Source: Brachybacterium sp042666875
GTDB taxonomy: Bacteria; Actinomycetota; Actinomycetes; Actinomycetales; Dermabacteraceae
Reading direction: 5' to 3'
Length of the DNA: 64,000 bases
NCBI RefSeq assembly: GCF_042666875.1
Contig: NZ_JBHTCX010000012.1
Coordinates: forward strand, 310,001 to 374,000
The notes under the pieces were generated by a model. It was not told where the DNA came from. It saw nothing but the letters and a program-made list of their open reading frames with translations, and searched no databases. Below are positions 58,626-64,000 of this stretch, piece by piece. Positions within the stretch are counted from its first letter, which is position 1. Each line of letters opens with the position of its first letter. The translations under genes and the position numbers were made by a program.

Positions 58626-59963
58626 TCAGACCCGGCCGAACGTGGAGGCCAGCTCGTAGTCGGTCACCTGCTCGCGATAGCGCTGCCACTCCTGTTTCTT
58701 GTCGCGCAGGAAGAACTCGAAGACCTGCTCGCCGAGGGTGCCGGCCATCAGCTCGGAGGATTCGAAGTTCTCCAGCGCCCGGAACAGGTCGGTGGGCAGC
58801 GGTTCGATCCCCATGGCGCGGCGCTCGCGCTCGGTGAGGTCCCACACCGCGTCCTCGGCGCCCTCGGGCAGCTCGTACTCCCCCTCGATGCCGGCCATGC
58901 CCGCCGCCAGCAGGGCTGCGAAGGCCAGGTACGGGTTCGCCGCGGAGTCCAGCCCCCGGAACTCGACGCGCGAGCTGGTGCCCTTGGTGGGCTTGTGGAA
59001 GGGCACCCGCACCAGCGCGGAACGGTTGTTGTGCCCCCAGCAGATGTAGCTCGGCGCTTCCTGCGCGCCCCACAGGCGCTTGTAGGAGTTGACCCACTGG
59101 TTCGTCACGGCGCTGTACTCCGGGGCGTGCTGCAGCAGGCCCGCGATGAACTGGCGGCCGGTGCGGGAGAGGCCGTACTCGGCGCCGGGCTCGTGGAAGG
59201 CGTTCTTGCCGCCCTGGAACAGCGAGAGGTGGGTGTGCATCCCGGAGCCGGGCTGGTCGATCATCGGCTTGGGCATGAAGGTGGCCACCTGCCCCATCGA
59301 CAGGGCCACCTCCTTGACCACGGTGCGCAGGGTGACGATGTTGTCCGCTGTGGTCAGCGCGTCGGCGTAGCGCAGGTCGATCTCGTTCTGGCCGGGCCCG
59401 TTCTCGTGGTGGGAGAACTCGACCTGGATGTTCATCGCCTCCAGGTGCTCGATCGCGGTGCGACGGAAGTCCTGGCCCTGGCCGCGGTGGACGTGGTCGA
59501 AGTAGCCGGCGTTGTCGATCGGGACCAGCCGGTCGCCCTGGGTGTAGGGCTTCTCGAACAGGTAGAACTCGATCTCGGGGTGGGCGAAGAGCTCCAGGCC
59601 CTTCTCCTCGGCGCGGGCGAGGATGTCGCGCAGCACGCGGCGCGGGTCGGCGGCGGCGGGTTCACCGTCGGGGGTGAGGACGTCGCACATCATGCGTCCG
59701 GTCGCATTGGTCTCGCCGCGCCAGGCCAGCAGCTCGAAGGTGCCCGGATCCGGGCGCAGGATCATGTCTGATTCGTAGCTGCGGGTCAGGCCCTCGATGG
59801 TGGAGCCGTCGATCCCGATGCCCTCGGTGAAGGCCGTCTCGAGGTCCGACGGAGAGATCGCGATGGACTTCAGCGTCCCGGCGATGTCGCAGAACCACAG
59901 ACGGATGAACCGCACGTCGCGGTCGGAGACGGTCCGGATGACGTCATCGTGGAGATGTTCCAT
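58626..59963 (-). CDS. glnA2: Glutamine synthetase type I, GlnA2
   Basis: Second glutamine synthetase-type protein, 445 residues. DIAGTLKSIAI, GIDGSTIEGLTRSYESDM, AHPEIEFYLF, FSHHENGPGQNEIDLRY, GSGMHTHLSLF and RVEFRGLDSAANPYLAFAALL are present. At the position of the GlnA adenylylation loop it reads LTERERRAMGIEPLP with no NLY-type tyrosine, so it should escape GlnE control despite being in the same operon. In actinobacteria GlnA2-type proteins may be true synthetases or gamma-glutamylpolyamine synthetases; I cannot decide. The ATG at 59963 has CAGACT ending 6 nt upstream, suggesting a leaderless start. Confidence 0.9.
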   Translation of the reverse strand: MEHLHDDVIRTVSDRDVRFIRLWFCDIAGTLKSIAISPSDLETAFTEGIGIDGSTIEGLTRSYESDMILRPDPGTFELLAWRGETNATGRMMCDVLTPDGEPAAADPRRVLRDILARAEEKGLELFAHPEIEFYLFEKPYTQGDRLVPIDNAGYFDHVHRGQGQDFRRTAIEHLEAMNIQVEFSHHENGPGQNEIDLRYADALTTADNIVTLRTVVKEVALSMGQVATFMPKPMIDQPGSGMHTHLSLFQGGKNAFHEPGAEYGLSRTGRQFIAGLLQHAPEYSAVTNQWVNSYKRLWGAQEAPSYICWGHNNRSALVRVPFHKPTKGTSSRVEFRGLDSAANPYLAFAALLAAGMAGIEGEYELPEGAEDAVWDLTERERRAMGIEPLPTDLFRALENFESSELMAGTLGEQVFEFFLRDKKQEWQRYREQVTDYELASTFGRV

Positions 59964-60032
59964 ACAACCAGTCTGCCGCACGGGCAGCGGGCAACGGGTA
60001 ACGGGCCGCGGGCGGCCGCGGCCCGATCCCGG

Positions 60033-60599
60033 TCAGAGCGCCTTGATGTACCAGCTGCCGTCGTCCCCCCGCGCCATCGGCACCTCGGTGTCGATCCCGG
60101 GCACGCTGATCGCGATCGTCCCGTCGTCCCGGGGGTCGGCCTCGAGCATGTCCTCGGTGACCATCGCGGCCGCCTGCGGCGACAGGGCCTGGTACTGGTC
60201 GCTGTCGGTGATCGTCTCGACGCAGGCGGTGGCGGAGGCCCCCTCGACCGGCTGATCGGTGGCCGGGTCCAGGACGAAGCCGCAGGCCGCTTCGGCGTCC
60301 TTGTCCCCCAGGGCCTGGATGAAGCCGATCATCTGCTCCTTCGCCGCCGAGACGTCCTGCTCGCCGACTTCGCCCGCGTTCTCGCCGCTGCCGGCGTCCG
60401 AGGCTGCCTCGCCGCCACCGTCGCTCGGACCGGTGTCCTCGCGGGTGGCCTCCGGGTCGCTCTCCTGCGACGCGGTCTCCTGGCCGCCCGTCTCCCCCTC
60501 GTCGCCGCCGGTGCACGCCCCCGCCCCCGCCGCGATGGCGAGGACGCCCAGACCTGCAGCCGCGCGGCGGACCGTCGTGCGCATGATCGAACTCATCAT
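60033..60599 (-). CDS. Secreted lipoprotein, unknown function
   Basis: A 188-residue predicted lipoprotein: MRTTVRRAAAGLGVLAIAAGAGAC ends in a lipobox (AGAC) with Cys around residue 29. A Gly/Glu/Ser/Asp-rich disordered linker of about 50 residues follows, then a small domain (EQMIGFIQALGDKDAEAACGFV, ITDSDQYQAL, GTIAISVPGIDTEVPMARGDDGSWYI) like the DUF4878 or lumazine-binding-like lipoproteins of actinobacteria. Tandem ATG codons at 60599 and 60596 follow AGGGAGG. It lies 69 nt upstream of glnA2 but with a separate promoter likely between them. Confidence 0.75.
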   Translation of the reverse strand: MMSSIMRTTVRRAAAGLGVLAIAAGAGACTGGDEGETGGQETASQESDPEATREDTGPSDGGGEAASDAGSGENAGEVGEQDVSAAKEQMIGFIQALGDKDAEAACGFVLDPATDQPVEGASATACVETITDSDQYQALSPQAAAMVTEDMLEADPRDDGTIAISVPGIDTEVPMARGDDGSWYIKAL

Positions 60600-60726
60600 C
60601 CATCCTCCCTCTCGGCGCCGGCGCGGATGCCGACGGGCCACAAGGCTCCCATATGGCCGCCCCACGAGGCCTGGCGCACCGTGCCCGGAATCGATCGGGC
60701 TCGCCGGCTCGGCGGGCACGCGGAAC

Positions 60727-60732
60727 TAGACT
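60727..60732 (+). promoter_or_regulatory. Candidate -10 element for panB
   Basis: TAGACT about 100 nt before the panB GTG, in the divergent region between the lipoprotein and panB. No clear -35 box. Confidence 0.3.
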
Positions 60733-60832
60733 GCCGGGTACGGACCTGCCGCAGCTGCCGGTGGTCCGGGCCGTGGGGCGCGATCGAGGAGTCCCACGAC
60801 CCTCGTCGTCCATGCGCCTCCAGGAGCACATC

Positions 60833-61660
60833 GTGAGCACCCCCTCCGGCACCGGATCCGCCGGTCCCGCCAAGGTCCGCATCCGTCATCTGCAGGACGC
60901 CAAGGAGCGCGGCCGGCCGTTCTCGATGCTCACCGCCTACGATCAGTTCTCCGCCCAGGCCTTCGAGGCGGCCGGGATCGACGTGCTGCTGGTGGGCGAC
61001 TCCGTCGGCACCACCGTGCTCGGCCACGACTCGACCACCGCCACCACCCATCAGGACATGCTCACCTTCACCGGTGCCGTCGCCCGCAGCGTCCACCGCC
61101 CGCTGATCGTGGCGGACCTCGCCTTCGGCACCTACGAGACGGGCCCGGCCGACGCGGTCCGTCACGGTGTCGAGCTGATCCGGGCCGGCGCGGAGATGAT
61201 CAAGCTCGAGGGCGGCCACGCCATCGTCCCCCAGATCCAGGCGCTGACGCAGGCCGGCATCCCCGTGATGGGGCACCTCGGTTTCACCCCGCAATCGGTG
61301 AACTCGCTGTCGGGCCACCGGGTCCAGGGCCGGGACGCCGCGGCAGCCGATCAGCTCGCCGAGGACGCGGTCGCGCTGCAGGAGGCCGGGGCCTCCGCGA
61401 TCGTGCTCGAACTCGTCCCGGCGCAGGTCGCCGCACGCATCACCGAGGTGGTGCATGTGCCGACCGTCGGTATCGGTGCCGGCCCCTCCTGCGACGGGCA
61501 GGTGCTGGTGTGGCAGGACATGGCGGGCATGTCCGGTTTCCACGGCAAGTTCGTCAAGGCTTTCGGAGATCTGCGCGCCGATCTCCAGCGCGCGGCCGCG
61601 CAGTACCGCGACGAGGTGACCGAGCGGTCCTACCCCGGCCCGGAGCACTCCTTCGACTGA
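60833..61660 (+). CDS. panB: 3-methyl-2-oxobutanoate hydroxymethyltransferase
   Basis: Makes ketopantoate for pantothenate and CoA synthesis. The 275-residue protein has the family hallmarks FSMLTAYDQFSAQAFEAAG, LLVGDSVGTTVLGHDSTT, VADLAFGTYE, MIKLEGG, GHLGFTPQSVN and VPTVGIGAGPSCDGQVLVWQDMAGM. Asp of GDS and Glu of LEGG coordinate magnesium. I chose the GTG at 60833 because AGGAG lies 6 nt upstream; the frame is open for 180 nt more but without a ribosome-binding site. No other pan genes are in the window. Confidence 0.95.
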   Translation: MSTPSGTGSAGPAKVRIRHLQDAKERGRPFSMLTAYDQFSAQAFEAAGIDVLLVGDSVGTTVLGHDSTTATTHQDMLTFTGAVARSVHRPLIVADLAFGTYETGPADAVRHGVELIRAGAEMIKLEGGHAIVPQIQALTQAGIPVMGHLGFTPQSVNSLSGHRVQGRDAAAADQLAEDAVALQEAGASAIVLELVPAQVAARITEVVHVPTVGIGAGPSCDGQVLVWQDMAGMSGFHGKFVKAFGDLRADLQRAAAQYRDEVTERSYPGPEHSFD

Positions 61661-61706
61661 CCTCAGCCGGCCGAGCGATGAGCGCCGCGGGGTCAGTTCT
61701 CCAGGG

Positions 61707-61925
61707 TCAGTTCTTCGGCTCGGACCCTTCCGCGGATCCGCCGTAGTCCTCCCACTCCTGGTCCTCCTCCTGCCACGCCTCGTTCCGGGCCGCAGCGATC
61801 TTCAGCGCCTTCTCGGCCTCCGCGCGCGTGGAGTAGGGCCCCATCAGCTCGGTGCCGGGCGACTGCCGGCCCTCTTCGACGTTGCCCGTGGTGAGGTTGT
61901 AGTAGAACTCGGTGCCCTCCGTCAC
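61707..61925 (-). CDS. Small SPOR-like conserved protein
   Basis: A 72-residue protein with TEFYYNLTTGNVEEGRQSP, LMGPYSTRAEAEKALKIAAARNEAW and an acidic end. Actinobacteria commonly carry it next to map, often annotated as SPOR-domain protein; it lacks an export signal, so peptidoglycan binding is doubtful. The GTG at 61925 has AAAGGAG six nt upstream. It is divergent from map with 38 nt between starts. Confidence 0.75.
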   Translation of the reverse strand: MTEGTEFYYNLTTGNVEEGRQSPGTELMGPYSTRAEAEKALKIAAARNEAWQEEDQEWEDYGGSAEGSEPKN

Positions 61926-61963
61926 GTCGGGCTCCTTTCCGCATCGGTGAGAGACTGGTGGAT

Positions 61964-62851
61964 ATGACTGTAGAGCAGAAATGGATCCGTCCAGAAGGAC
62001 GAGAGGTGCTGGTTCCCGGCACCGTCGGCCCCCGTCGTCCCGTGCCCGCACGCATCGAGCGCCCCGAGTACGTCGACAAGGACGAGGCCGTCTCCGATAC
62101 CGGGCCCCACATCCAGAGCGCGGATGTCATCGAGCGCGTGCGCGAGGCCTCGCGCATCGCGGCGATCGCTCTGCAGGCCGCCGGTGAGGCCGCCCAGCCG
62201 GGCGTGACCACCGACCGTATCGACGAGGTCGTCCACGACGTCCTGATCCAGCACGGGGCCTACCCCTCCACTCTCGGCTACCTCGGGTACGAGAAGTCGT
62301 GCTGCACGAGCCTGAACGAGGTGATCTGCCACGGCATCCCGGACTCGACGGTGATGCAGTCCGGCGACATCCTCAACGTGGACGTCACCGCCTACATCCA
62401 CGGGGTCCACGGAGACACCAACGCCACCTTCGAGGTCGGTGAGGTCGATCCCCGCGTCCAGGACCTGGTCTCGCAGTCCCACGAGGCGATGATGCGGGGC
62501 ATCAAGGCGGCGAAGCCGGGCCGCCAGGTCAATGTCATCGGGCGCGTGATCGAGAAGTTCGTCGCCCGCCACGGGTACGAGTCGGTGCGCGACTACACCG
62601 GTCACGGGGTCGCCGAGGGCTTCCACAACGGCCTGGTCATCCCCCACTACGATTCCGCGCCGATGTTCGACGACGTGATCGCCGAGGGCATGACGTTCAC
62701 CATCGAGCCGATGGTCGCGATGGGCTCGCAGGACTGGGAGCAGTGGGACGACGGCTGGACCGTGGTCACCAAGGACCGCTCCTTCAGCGCCCAGTTCGAG
62801 CACACCATGGTCATCACCGACCAGGGGCCGGAGCTGCTCACCGTCCTCTGA
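61964..62851 (+). CDS. map: Methionine aminopeptidase type I
   Basis: Removes N-terminal methionine. The 295-residue protein includes an N-terminal extension of about 45 residues with PGTVGPRRPVPARIERPEY, typical of actinobacterial type Ic enzymes, and then a full pita-bread fold. Metal ligands are seen in NVDVTAYIHGVHGDTNATF (two Asp), TGHGVAEGFH (His), TFTIEPM (Glu) and SAQFEHTMVI (Glu). It starts at ATG 61964; an in-frame GTG 6 nt upstream is an alternative. No ribosome-binding site is visible. Confidence 0.95.
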   Translation: MTVEQKWIRPEGREVLVPGTVGPRRPVPARIERPEYVDKDEAVSDTGPHIQSADVIERVREASRIAAIALQAAGEAAQPGVTTDRIDEVVHDVLIQHGAYPSTLGYLGYEKSCCTSLNEVICHGIPDSTVMQSGDILNVDVTAYIHGVHGDTNATFEVGEVDPRVQDLVSQSHEAMMRGIKAAKPGRQVNVIGRVIEKFVARHGYESVRDYTGHGVAEGFHNGLVIPHYDSAPMFDDVIAEGMTFTIEPMVAMGSQDWEQWDDGWTVVTKDRSFSAQFEHTMVITDQGPELLTVL

Positions 62852-63007
62852 GCGGACCGTCCCGCGCTCGCTCGGGCCACCGCCGGCCGCCTCGTCGGCG
62901 GGGTCGGCAGCGCGGCTCGTCGGCGGGGATCCGGGTTGTTTGGCACACTATGGCCAGCGATGGGCGGACAGACCGCCGGGACCCGGCACACGGAACGAGG
63001 ACAGATC

Positions 63008-64000
63008 ATGACCGAGCAGGCGTTCGGCATCGACATCGGCGGCAGCGGCATCAAGGGCGCGCCCGTGGATCTTGCGTCGGGGGCGCTCGCCGCGGACCGG
63101 CTGCGGATCAAGACCCCTCAGCCCTCCTCACCGGACGCGGTCGCCGACACGGTCAGCGAGCTCATCGAGAGCTTCGACATCAGCGAGGGCATGCCCGTCG
63201 GCGTGACCTTCCCGGCCGTCATCCAGCAGGGAGTGGCCCGTACCGCCGCCAACGTCGACAAGTCCTGGATCGGCACCGACGCCGACGCCCTGTTCACCGA
63301 GCGCACCGGGCACGACGTGTTCGTGGTCAACGATGCCGACGCCGCCGGCATCGCGGAGATGGAGTTCGGTGCCGGCCGCGGCCAGCAGGGCGTGGTGCTG
63401 GTGATCACGCTGGGCACCGGCGTGGGCAGTGCGATGTTCGTCGACGGGCGCCTGGTGCCGAACACGGAGCTCGGGCACATTCCGCTCAAGGGCGACTCGG
63501 CCGAGAAGTACATGGCCGAATCCGCTCGTGAGCGCAAGGACCTGTCCTGGAAGAAGTGGGCGAAGCGGCTCCAGAAGTACTTCTCCCTGGTCGAGTTCCT
63601 CTTCAGCCCGAACCTCATCATCGTCGGCGGCGGGGTCTCCAAGGAGCACGAGAAGTTCCTCCCGCGCCTGGAGCTGAACACCCCCATCGTGCCGGCGGAG
63701 CTGCGCAACGAGGCAGGCATCATCGGCGCTGCGGCACTTGCGCGACGGTCAGAGGATGATGTCGACGGATCCGGCTCGACGTCCTCTCGCGAGCAGACGT
63801 CCTCGCCGTCGACGGCGTCCTCGGGGAAGCAGGCGAACTCGAAGACGTCGTCGAAGCAGGCGAGCTCGACGACGTCCGCGGCGAGCACCGATGCCACGGA
63901 GAACGCTGCGACGTCGACCAGGTCACCGGCCGAGGAATCCGCCGAGAGCACCGCCTCGACGAAGGCATCGAGCGCCACCAAGAGCTCGTCCGGGAAGGCC
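63008..64000 (+). CDS. ppgK: Polyphosphate glucokinase with Ser/Thr/Lys-rich tail (runs off window)
   Basis: ROK-family kinase phosphorylating glucose with polyphosphate or ATP. The first ~248 residues have GIDIGGSGIKGAPVD, GVTFPAVI, VVNDADAAGIAEMEFG, VVLVITLGTGVGSAMFVDG and SPNLIIVGGGVSK. SLVEFLFSPNLI and KKWAKRLQKY are polyphosphate glucokinase-like. After residue 248 a run of more than 80 residues of Ser, Thr, Ala, Lys, Glu follows (SSPSTASSGKQANSKTSS), unbroken to the right edge. Known PPGKs end near residue 260, so this tail is unusual. It is intrinsically disordered and resembles histone-H1-like tails. The C-terminus is not in the window. Confidence 0.88.
   Translation, partial: MTEQAFGIDIGGSGIKGAPVDLASGALAADRLRIKTPQPSSPDAVADTVSELIESFDISEGMPVGVTFPAVIQQGVARTAANVDKSWIGTDADALFTERTGHDVFVVNDADAAGIAEMEFGAGRGQQGVVLVITLGTGVGSAMFVDGRLVPNTELGHIPLKGDSAEKYMAESARERKDLSWKKWAKRLQKYFSLVEFLFSPNLIIVGGGVSKEHEKFLPRLELNTPIVPAELRNEAGIIGAAALARRSEDDVDGSGSTSSREQTSSPSTASSGKQANSKTSSKQASSTTSAASTDATENAATSTRSPAEESAESTASTKASSATKSSSGKA

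Noticed and set aside
62890..62935. Direct repeat ctcgtcggcgggg between map and ppgK
   Set aside because: Short and of a composition that recurs by chance in such GC-rich spacers; no structure or gene depends on it.

Overview
The window is GC-rich chromosomal DNA of an actinobacterium. The evidence is a Pup/PafA/Dop/ARC pupylation locus, a mycothiol ligase (mshC), an adenylylatable glnA with glnE and glnA2, DUF4191 next to lipA, and many GTG or leaderless starts. The gene set fits Micrococcales, possibly a Brachybacterium-like genus, but the genus is a guess.

Layout. Positions 1-8.7 kb form a leftward block: M50 protease, trmI, arc, dop, pup, pafA and two FKBP-type isomerases. The prcB/prcA proteasome genes usually found near pup and pafA are absent here, and ARC ends without the proteasome-docking tail. 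Positions 8.8-15 kb hold a PAC2-family gene, mshC, uppP, small conserved genes, a prepilin-peptidase-like gene, two SPOUT RNA methyltransferases and tRNA-Leu(GAG). Positions 15-26 kb run mostly leftward: aroE, mltG, ruvX and alaS (a chain of 4-nt overlaps), then rpsD, rarA, pyrD and two membrane proteins. Positions 25.5-35 kb carry pepA, the E3 (lpd) and E2 (sucB) subunits of 2-oxoacid dehydrogenase, a degenerate kinase-like membrane protein, lipB, lipA and DUF4191. The E2 needs lipoate, so lpd/sucB and lipB/lipA belong together functionally.

From 35.0 to 37.1 kb come an RDD protein and glnA. A mobile island of about 16.6 kb (roughly 37.12-53.74 kb) is inserted exactly at the 3' end of glnA. 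A tyrosine integrase sits at its left end, and a near-perfect copy of the glnA 3' end (attR) lies at its right end. Just beyond attR is a strong terminator that looks like the original glnA terminator. The island holds an excisionase-like HTH gene, a DUF3631 replication-type ATPase, a serine recombinase broken by a nonsense codon, several unknown genes, and a defence block: a type ISP restriction-modification enzyme, a GmrSD-like DUF262/DUF1524 protein, a multi-zinc-ribbon protein with a nuclease-like C-terminus, and an Abi_C-like protein. Its GC content looks lower than the flanks.

From 53.7 kb to the end the core chromosome resumes: a membrane protein, a Cas4/RecB-like nuclease, glnE, glnA2, a lipoprotein, panB, a small SPOR-like protein, map, and polyphosphate glucokinase with an unusual Ser/Thr/Lys-rich tail that runs off the window. 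Without the island, glnA would lie only about 2 kb from the glnE-glnA2 neighbourhood, so the element has split a nitrogen-assimilation cluster.
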